NCBI RefSeq assembly: GCF_002213415.1
Contig: NZ_NJGU01000011.1
Span: 62,001-126,000 of the forward strand
Length of the DNA: 64,000 nucleotides
Origin: Herbaspirillum robiniae
GTDB taxonomy: Bacteria; Pseudomonadota; Gammaproteobacteria; Burkholderiales; Burkholderiaceae_D
Direction of reading: 5' to 3'
A program made the translations under genes and the position numbers. Shown here piece by piece: positions 18,063 through 26,710 of the stretch. The stretch's first letter is position 1, and every line of letters starts with the position of its first letter. A model generated the notes under the pieces. It was not told where the DNA came from. It made no database searches and saw nothing but the letters and a program-made list of their open reading frames with translations.

Positions 18063-19081
18063 ATGCCGTCGCCGACGCCGCCGTCGAGGCTCGCGCCGAC
18101 GCCAGCGCCGCGCTGCTGCGCCTGCGCGTGGCCGAGGTGCGCGACATCGCGGCCGACATCCGCCTGTTCGAATTGCGCGCGCCGGAGGGCGCCGCATTGC
18201 CGCCGTGGACACCCGGCGCCCACCTCCGCCTGCATCTGGCCGACCAGCTCGCGCGCAGCTATTCCCTGTGCAATACCCCGCAGCAACGCGACAGCTACCT
18301 CATCGCCGTCAAGCGCGAAGCCGCCTCGCGCGGCGGATCGGCGCATCTGCACGCGAAGGTGCGCGAAGGCGATTTCCTGCTCGCGGCGCCGCCGGGCAAC
18401 GCGTTTGCGCTGGAAGAAGACGCGCGCGCGCCGCTGCTGCTGGCGGCCGGCATCGGCATCACGCCGATCTACGCGATGGCGGCCGACCTGGCGCAGCGCG
18501 GCCGGCGCCATCGCGTGCACTACTTCGCGCGCAGCCTCGGCCATGCGGCCTTCTTCCACGAACTGGCGGCGATGCCGGCAGGCTTGTCGCTGCACCTGGG
18601 TCTCGATACGGTGGAAACCGAGGCCGCCATCGGCGCGGCGCTGGCCGCAGCCGCCATCAGCACACCGCTCTACCTCTGCGGTCCCGCGCCCTTCATCGAC
18701 GCCGCGCGCCGCTGCGCGCAGCGGCGCGGCTGGCGCGATGCCGATGTGCATTTCGAACTGTTCGCGGCCCCGGGCGGCAACGCGGCGGCCCCGGTGGACC
18801 TGGCGGGCGCCGACGGCGCGTTCGAGCTGGTGCTGCAGCGCTCGGGAGTGAGCTGCGTGGTGCCGCCCGGGCAGAGCATCGTGGCCGCCGCCGCGCGGGC
18901 CGGCGTGCAGATCGCGACCTCGTGCGGCGAGGGCTTTTGCGGCAGCTGCGAAAGCGCCGTGCTGGAAGGTATTCCCGAGCATCGCGACAGCGTGCTTAGC
19001 GCCGCCGAGAAATCGTCGGGACGCCGCATCATGCCCTGCGTCTCGCGCTGCGCCGGCGCGCGGCTGGTGCTGGATCTCTGA
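18059..19081 (+). CDS. Class IA oxygenase reductase (flavin, NAD(P)H and plant-type 2Fe-2S domains)
   Basis: A 340-residue electron-transfer protein of the phthalate dioxygenase reductase/VanB type. The flavin-binding motif is RSYSLCN, the NAD(P)H domain begins LLLAAGIGITPIYAMA, and the C-terminal plant-type ferredoxin has the cluster cysteines in CGEGFCGSC and a fourth Cys in IMPCVSRC. It should pass electrons from NAD(P)H to the Rieske oxygenase encoded 2.2 kb downstream. ATG 18059 is chosen because translated similarity begins near there and it overlaps the leader ORF stop; a GAGG stands about 7 bases before. It is the first large gene after the sigma-54 promoter. A comparable pair is HpxD/HpxE for hypoxanthine in Klebsiella. 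Confidence 0.88.
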   Translation: MNAVADAAVEARADASAALLRLRVAEVRDIAADIRLFELRAPEGAALPPWTPGAHLRLHLADQLARSYSLCNTPQQRDSYLIAVKREAASRGGSAHLHAKVREGDFLLAAPPGNAFALEEDARAPLLLAAGIGITPIYAMAADLAQRGRRHRVHYFARSLGHAAFFHELAAMPAGLSLHLGLDTVETEAAIGAALAAAAISTPLYLCGPAPFIDAARRCAQRRGWRDADVHFELFAAPGGNAAAPVDLAGADGAFELVLQRSGVSCVVPPGQSIVAAAARAGVQIATSCGEGFCGSCESAVLEGIPEHRDSVLSAAEKSSGRRIMPCVSRCAGARLVLDL

Positions 19082-19131
19082 ATCACCTTTGGATTGTCGC
19101 AACCACATCAACCCACCGAGAGAGGAAGGCT

Positions 19132-20166
19132 ATGAAGAAGCAAGCGCAAGGCAGGCAGGCGATGGACAAACGGACATTCATGCGGCGTACCCTGCGCGCG
19201 GCCGGCGCGCTGCTGGGCGCGGCGGCGCTGCAGCTGGCGGCGCCGGCGTCGGCCCATGCCGAGGACAAGGTCACGCTGCTCTCCAACTGGTATGCGCAGG
19301 CCGAGCACGGCGGCTTCTACCAGGCCGTGGCCACCGGCATCTACAAGAAGTACGGGATGGACGTCACCATCAAGATGGGCGGCCCGCAGGTCAACAACAT
19401 GCAGATCCTGGTGGCCGGCCAGGCCGACTTCAGCATGGGCTACGACTTCACCGTGATGAAGGGCGTCGAGCAGGGCTTGCCGCTGGTGACCGTGGGCACC
19501 TCCTTCCAGTCCGACCTGCAGGGCATGATGACGCATGATGACGTCAGCAGCCTGGGCGGGCTGAAGAACAAGACCATCCTGGTCGCGGGCTCGGGGCAGG
19601 CCAGCTGGTGGCCCTGGCTGAAGTCCAAGTACGGCTACAGCGACGCGCAGTCCAAGGCGTATACCTTCAACCTGCAACCCTTCTTCGCCGATCCCAACAT
19701 CGCGCAGCAGGCCTATCCCTCGTCCGAACTGTTCCAGGCCGACAAGGCCGGGATGAAGAGCAAGTTCTTCCTGTTCGCCAGGGACGGCTATCCGCCCTAC
19801 GGCACCACCATCATCACGCTGCAGAAGACGGTCGCGGCCAAGCCTGACCTGGTGCAGCGCTTCGTGAAGGCGACCGCCGAAGGCTGGAAGAGCTACCTGC
19901 AGGATCCGGCGCCGGCCAACGCGCTGATCAAGCAGGACAACAAGAACATGAGCGACGAACAGTTGGCCTACGCGGTGGCCAAGTTGAAGGAGCTGCAGGT
20001 GGTCACCGGCGGCGACGCCGCCAAGTACGGCATCGGCGTGATGACCGACGAGCGCTGGAAGCAGACCTACGACGTGATGGTCGCCACCGGCCTGCTCAAG
20101 GCCGGCACCGACTACCGCAAGGCCTACACCACCCAGTTCGTCAAGGACATGAAGGTCATGCCTTGA
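19132..20166 (+). CDS. NMT1/THI5-type ABC transporter substrate-binding protein
   Basis: A 344-residue periplasmic protein. The N-terminus KRTFMRRTLRAAGALLGAAA with an ASAHAE cleavage region suggests Tat or Sec export. The mature part has the NMT1/SsuA-like pattern LLSNWYAQAEHGGFYQAVA, then a NMQILVAGQADFSMGYDF segment. Family members bind sulfonates, nitrate, pyrimidine precursors or other small N-containing compounds. AGAGGAAGG precedes the ATG. It pairs with the ATPase and permease at 22371-24021 although two oxygenase genes lie between. A purine-like ligand is my inference from the amidohydrolase and oxygenases in the operon. Confidence 0.9.
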   Translation: MKKQAQGRQAMDKRTFMRRTLRAAGALLGAAALQLAAPASAHAEDKVTLLSNWYAQAEHGGFYQAVATGIYKKYGMDVTIKMGGPQVNNMQILVAGQADFSMGYDFTVMKGVEQGLPLVTVGTSFQSDLQGMMTHDDVSSLGGLKNKTILVAGSGQASWWPWLKSKYGYSDAQSKAYTFNLQPFFADPNIAQQAYPSSELFQADKAGMKSKFFLFARDGYPPYGTTIITLQKTVAAKPDLVQRFVKATAEGWKSYLQDPAPANALIKQDNKNMSDEQLAYAVAKLKELQVVTGGDAAKYGIGVMTDERWKQTYDVMVATGLLKAGTDYRKAYTTQFVKDMKVMP

Positions 20167-20213
20167 TGTGAAGGGAAGCGGCCGGCGCCGCTTCCCGCCA
20201 GCGTGAGGACGCC

Positions 20214-21203
20214 ATGATTCCCTACACCCCGCCAGCCACTGCGCGCACGCTTCCGGTGATCGATTTCGCGGACGCCTTTTCTCCCGAGAAGGCGCGGCGT
20301 GAAGCGGTCGCCTGGGAGATCCACAAGATCTCGCGCGACGTCGGTTTTTTCTACATCGTCAACCACGGCGTGCCGCAGGCGCTGGTGGACGGCCAGTTCG
20401 ACTGGGCGCGGCGCTTCTTTGCGCTGCCGCAGGCCGGCAAGTCGGCCATCGACATGCGCCGCTCGCCCTCGGGCTACGGCTATGAGCGCATGGGCGCGCA
20501 GGCGCTGGACGAGGGTTCCCCGGCCGACCTGAAGGAGGGCTTCCAGTTCGGCTTCGACATCGCGCCCGACCATCCCTACGTGCAGCGTGGCCTGCTGCGC
20601 TACGGCCACAACCTGTGGCCGGCGGAGTTGCCCGGTTTCGAGGCGCATTCGCGCCGCTACTACGACGCGCTGCGCGCGCTGTCGCACCGCTTGCTGTCGG
20701 TGATCGCGCTGTCGCTGCAGCTGGAGGAAGACTTCTTCGAGCCGGTACTGCAAACGCCCATCGCCACCCAGCGCATGCTGCACTATCCGCCGCAGCCGCA
20801 AGGCGCGCAGGACAACCGCATCGGCGCCGGCGCGCATACCGACTGGGGCCTGGTGACGCTGCTGGCGCAGGACGACATCGGCGGCCTCGAGGTGCGCAAT
20901 GCCGACGGCGAGTGGATACGCGCCGCACCGATTCGCGGCAGCTTCGTGGTCAACATCGGCGACCTGCTGCAGCGCTGGAGCAACGACCTCTATCACAGCA
21001 ATTTTCACCGCGTGCTCAATGGCGGCACGGCGCCGCGCTATTCGCTGCCCTTTTTCCAGGACGGCGACCAGGCCTGCACCGTGGCCTGCCTGCCCGGCTG
21101 CTGTTCGGCCGCAAGGCCGGCGCGTTATGCGCCGTGCACCATCGGCGACTATCTCGACATGAAAGTGCGCGAGACCTTCGGCGCGGCAAGCGCGCCGGCC
21201 TAG
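20214..21203 (+). CDS. Fe(II)/2-oxoglutarate-dependent oxygenase, isopenicillin-N-synthase-like
   Basis: A 329-residue oxygenase. The iron ligands are His208 and Asp210 (HTD) and His265 in NFHRV; the 2-oxoglutarate-binding RxS is RYS (Arg275, Ser277). The N-terminal half has the DIOX_N pattern (IDFADAFS, GFFYIVNHGVP). The fold class covers plant-type hydroxylases and, by my recollection, a bacterial xanthine dioxygenase in Klebsiella purine clusters. Together with a Rieske system and a purine-type deaminase this makes hydroxylation of an N-heterocycle plausible, but the substrate is not proven by sequence. It begins 47 bases after the binding-protein gene. Confidence 0.88.
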   Translation: MIPYTPPATARTLPVIDFADAFSPEKARREAVAWEIHKISRDVGFFYIVNHGVPQALVDGQFDWARRFFALPQAGKSAIDMRRSPSGYGYERMGAQALDEGSPADLKEGFQFGFDIAPDHPYVQRGLLRYGHNLWPAELPGFEAHSRRYYDALRALSHRLLSVIALSLQLEEDFFEPVLQTPIATQRMLHYPPQPQGAQDNRIGAGAHTDWGLVTLLAQDDIGGLEVRNADGEWIRAAPIRGSFVVNIGDLLQRWSNDLYHSNFHRVLNGGTAPRYSLPFFQDGDQACTVACLPGCCSAARPARYAPCTIGDYLDMKVRETFGAASAPA

Positions 21204-21303
21204 GAATTTCATGCATCACCCGGCGAAGGCGACCGTGTTGGCGCGCCGGCCGGGGCCCGTCAGGCGGAAGATCTCCGCCGGGCAACAAGCAAGGAGCACC
21301 ACC

Positions 21304-22341
21304 ATGCTGGTCACCCAACAAAAAGTCCTGCGCAAGTTCTGGTACGCGCTCATGCCGGTCTCGCAACTGAAGGACGGCCCGCAGCCGTTCACGCTGCTGG
21401 GCGAGAAGATCGTGGTCTGGCTGAAAGAGGACGGCGCGCCGGCCGCGCTGCAGGACCGCTGCTGTCACCGTACGGCCAGGCTTTCCAAGGGCTTCGTCGA
21501 GAACGGCAACATCGTCTGCGGCTATCACGGCTGGACCTTCAACGGCGCCGGCGCCTGCGTGCGCGTGCCGCAGAGCGTGGACGGCAGCGTGCCTTCGGGC
21601 GCCTGCGTCAAGGCCTACCACTGCAAGGAGCGTTACGGCTACGTGTGGGTGGCGCTGGAGGACCCGCTGCGCGACATTCCTGATTTTCCCGAAGACGGCG
21701 CGCCGGGCTATCGGCGCATCTTCCAGTTCTACGAGCGCTGGGAGACCAGCGCGCTGCGCATGATGGAGAACTCCTTCGACAATTCCCACTTCAGCTACGT
21801 GCACCGCGCCACCTTCGGCATGTACGACCAGCCCAAGCCGGAGAAGTACGAGATCAACGAGACCGACTACGGCTTCGAGGCCGAAACCCGGGTGCCGATC
21901 AAGAACGTGCCGGCCAGCTACCGCGTCACCGGCACCGAGGCCGACACCACGGTGCGCCACATGTTCAACCGCTGGTATCTGCCGTTCGTGCGCCGCTTCG
22001 GTTGCCAGTATCCGGAGAGCGGCCGCCACCACATCATCTACAACTGCGCCACGCCCATCGACGACGGCGCCATCATGCTGTCGCAATGGCTGTACCGCAA
22101 CGACACCGAAGAAGACTGCCCCGAGGCCGAGCTGGTGGCCTGGGACGCGCCCATTCTGGTGGAAGACCGCGAGATCCTCGAGGCCACCGATCCGGACGCC
22201 TGCATCGACGTGCGCCGCCGCCAGGAATTCCACATGACCTCCGACCGCCCCGGCCTGATCATGCGCCGCATGCTGCTGCAGCTGCTGGAGGAGCACGGCG
22301 AGTCGGAAGTCTTCCGCAGCGACACCAATCTCTATCGTTGA
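21304..22341 (+). CDS. Rieske non-heme iron oxygenase alpha subunit
   Basis: A 345-residue ring-hydroxylating or demethylating oxygenase of the VanA-like class. The Rieske [2Fe-2S] site is C53-x-H55 and C72-x2-H75 (in DRCCHRTA and VCGYHGW). The mononuclear iron site shows Asp159, His162 and His167 in SFDNSHFSYVH. ATG 21304 follows AAGGAG closely; the frame is open upstream to 21211 without protein character. The reductase at 18059-19081 is its likely partner. No beta subunit is present, as expected for this class. The operon context suggests hydroxylation or N-dealkylation of a nitrogenous ring compound (inference). Confidence 0.92.
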   Translation: MLVTQQKVLRKFWYALMPVSQLKDGPQPFTLLGEKIVVWLKEDGAPAALQDRCCHRTARLSKGFVENGNIVCGYHGWTFNGAGACVRVPQSVDGSVPSGACVKAYHCKERYGYVWVALEDPLRDIPDFPEDGAPGYRRIFQFYERWETSALRMMENSFDNSHFSYVHRATFGMYDQPKPEKYEINETDYGFEAETRVPIKNVPASYRVTGTEADTTVRHMFNRWYLPFVRRFGCQYPESGRHHIIYNCATPIDDGAIMLSQWLYRNDTEEDCPEAELVAWDAPILVEDREILEATDPDACIDVRRRQEFHMTSDRPGLIMRRMLLQLLEEHGESEVFRSDTNLYR

Positions 22342-22370
22342 ACGCAAGCCACCTTACCGGGCAAGGAGCC

Positions 22371-23222
22371 ATGATGAACAGAGACGATCACGCCATGTCG
22401 CAGGCCGCGGCATGGGAAGACACGGGCGCCGGCGAAGAGGCGCCGGTGCTCTCGGCGCAGCGGGTGGAGAAGACCTACCGCAACGGCACGCGCGCGCTGG
22501 ACGAGGTGAGGCTGGATATCCGGCGCGGCGAGTTCGTCTCGCTGCTCGGTCCCTCCGGTTGCGGCAAGAGCACCTTGCTGAAGATGTTCGCCGGGCTGGA
22601 GGAGCCCTCGCACGGCCACATCCGCTGGTGGGGCAAGAACCTGGCCACGGTGGGCACGCCGGAGCGCACGCTGGCCATGGTGTTCCAGGAAGCCACGCTG
22701 ATGCCCTGGGCCAGCGTCGAGCAGAACGCGCGCCTGCCGCTGGATCTGCGCGGCATGCCGCGCGCCGAGAGCGAGCCGCGCGTGCGCGAGGCCCTGAAGC
22801 TGGTGGGGCTGGAGAACTTCCACCAGGTGCTGCCGCGTGAACTTTCGGGCGGCATGCAGATGCGCGCCTCGATTGCCCGCGCCCTGGCGACCAAGCCCAA
22901 CCTGCTGCTGATGGACGAGCCCTTCGGCGCGCTGGATGAATTCACCCGCAACCGGTTGGACGCCGACCTGCGCGACATCTGGAGCCGGCAGGACCTGACG
23001 GTGGTGTTCGTCACCCACAGCATCTACGAGGCGGTGTTCCTGTCTTCGCGCGTGATCGTGATGGCGGCGCGCCCGGGGCGGGTGATCGCCGATGTCGCCA
23101 TCGACGCGCCGGGCCCGCGCGACGAGGCCTTCCGGATTTCGGCGCCGTTCATGCAGTATTGCAAGACCCTGTCGGATTACCTGACGCTGGCCAACCAGCA
23201 AGGAGGCGGCCATGAACACTAA
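22371..23222 (+). CDS. ABC transporter ATPase (SsuB/TauB/NitT type)
   Basis: A 283-residue ATPase. Walker A is GPSGCGKST, the Q-loop lies in MVFQEATLMPW, the signature is LSGGMQMR, Walker B is LLLMDEPFGALDE and the switch His is in FVTHS. FGALDE and VFQEATLMPW are typical of nitrate/sulfonate/taurine importers. AAGGAG precedes tandem ATGs at 22371 and 22374; spacing favours the second, which would drop one Met. Its stop overlaps the permease start by 11 bases. It energises import of the compound bound by the NMT1-type protein. Confidence 0.93.
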   Translation: MMNRDDHAMSQAAAWEDTGAGEEAPVLSAQRVEKTYRNGTRALDEVRLDIRRGEFVSLLGPSGCGKSTLLKMFAGLEEPSHGHIRWWGKNLATVGTPERTLAMVFQEATLMPWASVEQNARLPLDLRGMPRAESEPRVREALKLVGLENFHQVLPRELSGGMQMRASIARALATKPNLLLMDEPFGALDEFTRNRLDADLRDIWSRQDLTVVFVTHSIYEAVFLSSRVIVMAARPGRVIADVAIDAPGPRDEAFRISAPFMQYCKTLSDYLTLANQQGGGHEH

Positions 23223-24021
23223 GACCATGACGCAGCCGCTCATCAATCGGCCCGGCTTCTGGCGCGTGGCCGCACCGCTGGTCATCGGCGTGTTCCTGCT
23301 GCTGGCCTGGCAGGTGGTGTGCACCCTGCTCGAGGTTCCGCCGTATCTGGTGCCCACGCCGGCGGTGATCGGCAAGACGCTGGCCTCGGACTGGGGCATG
23401 CTGCTCGATTCGTTGCTGGTGACGCTGAAGATCACTTTCCTGGCCTTCGCGTTCGCGGTGCTGCTGGGCGTGGCGATCGCCTTCCTGTTCGTACAGAGCC
23501 GCTTCATCGAGATCAGCTTCTTCCCTTACGCCATCATCCTGCAGGTCACGCCCATCGTCGCCATCGCGCCGCTGATCATCATCTGGGTCAAGGACACCAC
23601 GGCCGCGCTGACGGTGTGCGCCACCATCATGGCGCTGTTCCCCATCATCTCCAACACCACGCTGGGGCTGCGCAGCGTCAACCCGGGCCTGCTCAACCTG
23701 TTCAGGCTGAACAAGGCGACGCGCTGGCAGACGCTCAGGCGGCTGCGCATTCCCAGCGCCTTGCCGTACTTCTTCGGCGGTCTGCGCATCTCCAGCGGGC
23801 TGGCGCTGATCGGGGCGGTGGTGGCCGAGTTCGTGGCCGGCACCGGCGGCACCGGTTCGGGCCTGGCCTACCAGATCCTGCAGGCGGGCTTCCAGCTGAA
23901 CATCCCGCGCCTGTTCGCGGCGCTGTTGCTGATCACGTTGACCGGCATCCTGCTGTTCTGGATGATGAGCGCCTTGTCGCGCGCCATGCTGGCCGGATGG
24001 CACGAGAGCGAGATGGGCTGA
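23212..24021 (+). CDS. ABC transporter permease (SsuC/TauC type)
   Basis: A 269-residue inner-membrane permease with about six hydrophobic segments (for example PLVIGVFLLLAWQVVCTLL and FLAFAFAVLLGVAIAFLFV). The EAA-type cytoplasmic loop reads RLRIPSALPYFFGGLRISSG followed by a GAVVAEFVAGTGGTGSGLAY stretch, as in BPD_transp_1 permeases of the nitrate/sulfonate family. The ATG lies inside the end of the ATPase gene, so the two are coupled. It is likely a homodimer. Confidence 0.93.
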   Translation: MNTKTMTQPLINRPGFWRVAAPLVIGVFLLLAWQVVCTLLEVPPYLVPTPAVIGKTLASDWGMLLDSLLVTLKITFLAFAFAVLLGVAIAFLFVQSRFIEISFFPYAIILQVTPIVAIAPLIIIWVKDTTAALTVCATIMALFPIISNTTLGLRSVNPGLLNLFRLNKATRWQTLRRLRIPSALPYFFGGLRISSGLALIGAVVAEFVAGTGGTGSGLAYQILQAGFQLNIPRLFAALLLITLTGILLFWMMSALSRAMLAGWHESEMG

Positions 24022-24045
24022 GCCCGTTTTTGGAGAAGACACACC

Positions 24046-25461
24046 ATGAGCACCCTCCTGATCAGAAACCTGCAGGCCATCATGACCGGCCTGCCCGGCA
24101 GCGCCGCGCGCCATGCCGGGCCCGACATGCGCATCGACGGCGACACCATCGCCGCCATCGGCAGGCTGGCGCCGCTGCCCGGCGAGCGCGTGCTGGACGC
24201 CACCGATTGCGTGGCCTATCCGGCCTGGGTCAACACCCACCACCACCTGTTCCAGTCGCTGCTCAAGGGCGACCCGCTGGGCATCAACGCCACGCTCACG
24301 CCCTGGCTGGCAGCCACGCCCTATCGCTATCGCGCCAAATTCGACGCGCAGCTGTTCCGGCTGGCCGCGCGCATCGGCATGGTCGAGCTGCTGCGTTCTG
24401 GTTGCGGTACCATCGCCGACCACAACTACCTGTACTACCCCGGCATGCCCTTCGACACCTCGGAGATCCTGTTCGAGGAGGCCGAACGGCTCGGCCTGCG
24501 CTTCGTGCTCTGCCGCGGCACCGCCACCCGTACGCGCCAGCTGGAGGCCGAGCTGCCCAGCGCCCTGCGGCCGGAGAAGCTGGATGGTTTCCTGCAGGAC
24601 ATGGGACGCCTGGCCAGGCGCTTCCACGATCCTTCGCCGTCGTCGATGCGGCGCGTGGTGATGGCGCCGACCACGCCGCTGTACTCGGCCGGCCCCGAGG
24701 AGATGCGCGAGATCGCCGCCGCCGGGCGCGAGCTGGGCCTGCGCCTGCACAGCCACCTGTCGGAGACGGTCGGCTACCAGGACAGCGCGCAGGCCATGCA
24801 CGGCTGCTCGCCGGTGGAGTTCTGCGAACGCATCGGCTGGCTGGGGCGCGACGTCTGGTTCGCGCATCTGGTGAAGCTGGATGAGCAAGAGATCCGCCTG
24901 CTGGGCGCGACCGGCACCGGCATCGCCCATTGTCCGCAGAGCAACGGCCGGCTGGGCAGCGGCATTGCGCCGATCCGCGCGCTGGAGGCGGCCGGCGTGC
25001 CGGTGTCCATCGGCGTGGACGGCGCGGCGTCCAACGAGGCGGCCGACATGATTTCGGAGACCCACGCCGCCTGGCTGATGCAGCGCGCCCGCGGCGGCCA
25101 GCTGGCGACGCCGGCGTGTCGCGGCGGCGCGGGAGAGCAGGGCGCCGACGAGGCCACGGTGGAGGATGTGGTGCGCTGGGGCAGCAGCGGCGGCGCCAGG
25201 GTGCTCGGCCTGGAGGCGCTGGACGGGCTGCGGGTCGGGCAGCAGGCCGACATCGCGCTGTATCGCCTGGACGACCCGCGCTACTTCGGGCTGCACGACC
25301 CGGCCATCGGCCCGGTGGCCTCGGGCGGCCGGCCTTTCCTGAAGGCATTGCTGGTAGCTGGTCGCGACATCGTGCGCGACGACGCCATTCCTGGCCTGGA
25401 CCTGGCCGACCTGGGGCGGCAGGCGCGCGCGGCGGTGGCGACGTTGCTGGCGGGAAGTTGA
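24046..25461 (+). CDS. Amidohydrolase of the 8-oxoguanine deaminase / AtzB / TrzN group
   Basis: A 471-residue metal-dependent deaminase. The metal HxH is His65/His67 in NTHHHLFQS. Further ligand regions are LHSHLSETVGY, WFAHLVKL, GIAHCPQSNGRLGSG and VDGAASNEAADM, which together mark the subgroup often annotated as 8-oxoguanine deaminase or hydroxydechloroatrazine ethylaminohydrolase. The 8-oxoguanine enzymes make urate and ammonia. It is the last gene of the sigma-54 operon, 24 bases after the permease, with a terminator right after. Release of ammonia would explain nitrogen control of the operon. Guanine, a pterin or a triazine as substrate cannot be excluded. Confidence 0.87.
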   Translation: MSTLLIRNLQAIMTGLPGSAARHAGPDMRIDGDTIAAIGRLAPLPGERVLDATDCVAYPAWVNTHHHLFQSLLKGDPLGINATLTPWLAATPYRYRAKFDAQLFRLAARIGMVELLRSGCGTIADHNYLYYPGMPFDTSEILFEEAERLGLRFVLCRGTATRTRQLEAELPSALRPEKLDGFLQDMGRLARRFHDPSPSSMRRVVMAPTTPLYSAGPEEMREIAAAGRELGLRLHSHLSETVGYQDSAQAMHGCSPVEFCERIGWLGRDVWFAHLVKLDEQEIRLLGATGTGIAHCPQSNGRLGSGIAPIRALEAAGVPVSIGVDGAASNEAADMISETHAAWLMQRARGGQLATPACRGGAGEQGADEATVEDVVRWGSSGGARVLGLEALDGLRVGQQADIALYRLDDPRYFGLHDPAIGPVASGGRPFLKALLVAGRDIVRDDAIPGLDLADLGRQARAAVATLLAGS

Positions 25462-25480
25462 CGCCATGGCAAGCCGCCCG

Positions 25481-25500
25481 GCCCGCGATTGCGGGCTTTT
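25481..25500 (+). terminator. Rho-independent terminator of the oxygenase operon
   Basis: GCCCGC (25481-25486), loop GATT, GCGGGC (25491-25496) and TTTT, starting 20 bases past the amidohydrolase stop. Confidence 0.8.
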
Positions 25501-25548
25501 ACCCGCGCCGGCGCGCGGGGCGGCGGCCAAAACTGCTAAAATGGAGGG

Positions 25549-26310
25549 ATGATCAAGAGACGTAATTCTCCCTTTAGCCTCTCAGCCGAGGATTTCGACG
25601 AATCCGTGGATTCCTTTGGCACTTTCGATCCTTTCCGTTCCTCCAAGTCGCGCCGCCAGACGGCCGCCGCCGAATCCGGCAAGGATGAGGCCGGCGACGA
25701 CGACGCCGGCGAAGAAACCCGCCCGCCGCTCGAGCTGGACCTGACCAATCATTTCCTGATCGCCATGCCGTCCATGCTGGACCCGATCTTCGGCGGCACG
25801 GTGGTCTACCTGTGCGAACACAACCATAACGGCGCGCTCGGCGTGGTCATCAACAAGCCGACCGACATGACCATGGACGTGCTGTTCGACCGCATCAACC
25901 TCAAGCTCGAGATCAAGCCCGACACCCCCGACGCCATGCCCGAGGTATATCGCCGTCCGGTGATGTTCGGCGGCCCGGTGCAGGTGGAGCGCGGCTTCGT
26001 GCTGCATTCGAGCCCGGACAAGTTCTCGTCCACGCTGCAGGTGACCGACGATGTCGCTCTGACCACCTCCAAGGACGTGCTGGAGGCGGTGGCGCACGGC
26101 AACGGTCCCGAGCGCGTGCTGGTCAGCCTGGGCTGCTCCGGCTGGAGCGCCGGCCAGCTGGAGGATGAGCTGGGCCGCAACGGCTGGCTGACGGTGAAGG
26201 CCGACCCGGCCATCATCTTCGAGATGCCGGTAGCCGAACGATTCACCGCCGCGCTGGCCTTGCTGGGGATCGACCCGGTGATGCTGTCCGGCGACGCCGG
26301 GCGCGCCTGA
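25549..26310 (+). CDS. yqgE: YqgE/AlgH (UPF0301) family protein with N-terminal extension
   Basis: The conserved domain begins near residue 63 (LDLTNHFLIAMPSMLDP) and includes FGGTVVYLCEHN, GALGVVINKPT, FGGPVQVERGFVLH and a VSLGCSGWSAGQLEDEL stretch. Typical family members are about 185-190 residues; this frame is 253 residues because of an acidic, low-complexity N-terminal stretch (about 62 residues). GGAGGG stands only 1 base before ATG 25549, which is too close for an efficient site, so the true start may be a GTG or other codon further in. The function is unsettled; AlgH has been linked to regulation in Pseudomonas. It is followed by ruvX, the usual neighbour. Confidence 0.88.
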   Translation: MIKRRNSPFSLSAEDFDESVDSFGTFDPFRSSKSRRQTAAAESGKDEAGDDDAGEETRPPLELDLTNHFLIAMPSMLDPIFGGTVVYLCEHNHNGALGVVINKPTDMTMDVLFDRINLKLEIKPDTPDAMPEVYRRPVMFGGPVQVERGFVLHSSPDKFSSTLQVTDDVALTTSKDVLEAVAHGNGPERVLVSLGCSGWSAGQLEDELGRNGWLTVKADPAIIFEMPVAERFTAALALLGIDPVMLSGDAGRA

Positions 26311-26323
26311 GGGTTCATCGGAG

Positions 26324-26710
26324 ATGGAGACCGTACTGGCCTTCGACTTCGGTTTGAAGCGCATCGGCGTGGCCGTCGGCAACACCGGCCTGAAACAGGC
26401 GCAGCCGCTGGCCGTGATCGGCGAGCCGACCAACGACGGCAAGTTTGCCGTCATCGCCCGCCTGATCGCCGAGTGGCAGCCCGCGCGCTGCGTGGTCGGC
26501 CTGCCGCTGCATCCTGACGGCGCCGAGCACGAGATGAGCGTGCGCTGCCGGCGCTTCGCCAACCAATTGCACGGCCGCTACGGCGTCGAGGTGACGCTGG
26601 TCGACGAGCGCTACTCGTCGGCCGTGATCGCGCAGCAGCGCGGCGAGCAGATCGACGACCAGGCGGCCGCCATCATTTTGCAGCAATACTTTGACGACGC
26701 ACATCCATGA
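26324..26710 (+). CDS. ruvX: RuvX/YqgF putative Holliday junction resolvase / pre-16S rRNA nuclease
   Basis: A 128-residue RNase H-like nuclease, slightly shorter than E. coli YqgF (138). Visible acidic sites are the first Asp in LAFDFGLKRIGVAVG, the Glu in LVDERYSSA and the Asp in IDDQAAAIIL. It begins 13 bases after yqgE and ends overlapping pyrR as ATGA (26707-26710). The yqgE-ruvX-pyrR-pyrB order is common in betaproteobacteria. Roles in rRNA end-processing and in recombination have both been proposed for the family. Confidence 0.93.
   Translation: METVLAFDFGLKRIGVAVGNTGLKQAQPLAVIGEPTNDGKFAVIARLIAEWQPARCVVGLPLHPDGAEHEMSVRCRRFANQLHGRYGVEVTLVDERYSSAVIAQQRGEQIDDQAAAIILQQYFDDAHP

Noticed and set aside
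23149..25530. 793-codon open frame on the - strand opposite the permease and amidohydrolase
   Set aside because: The translated sequence is low-complexity (Ala, Arg, Gln, His) as in other shadow frames of GC-rich genes; the + strand genes have clear family motifs.
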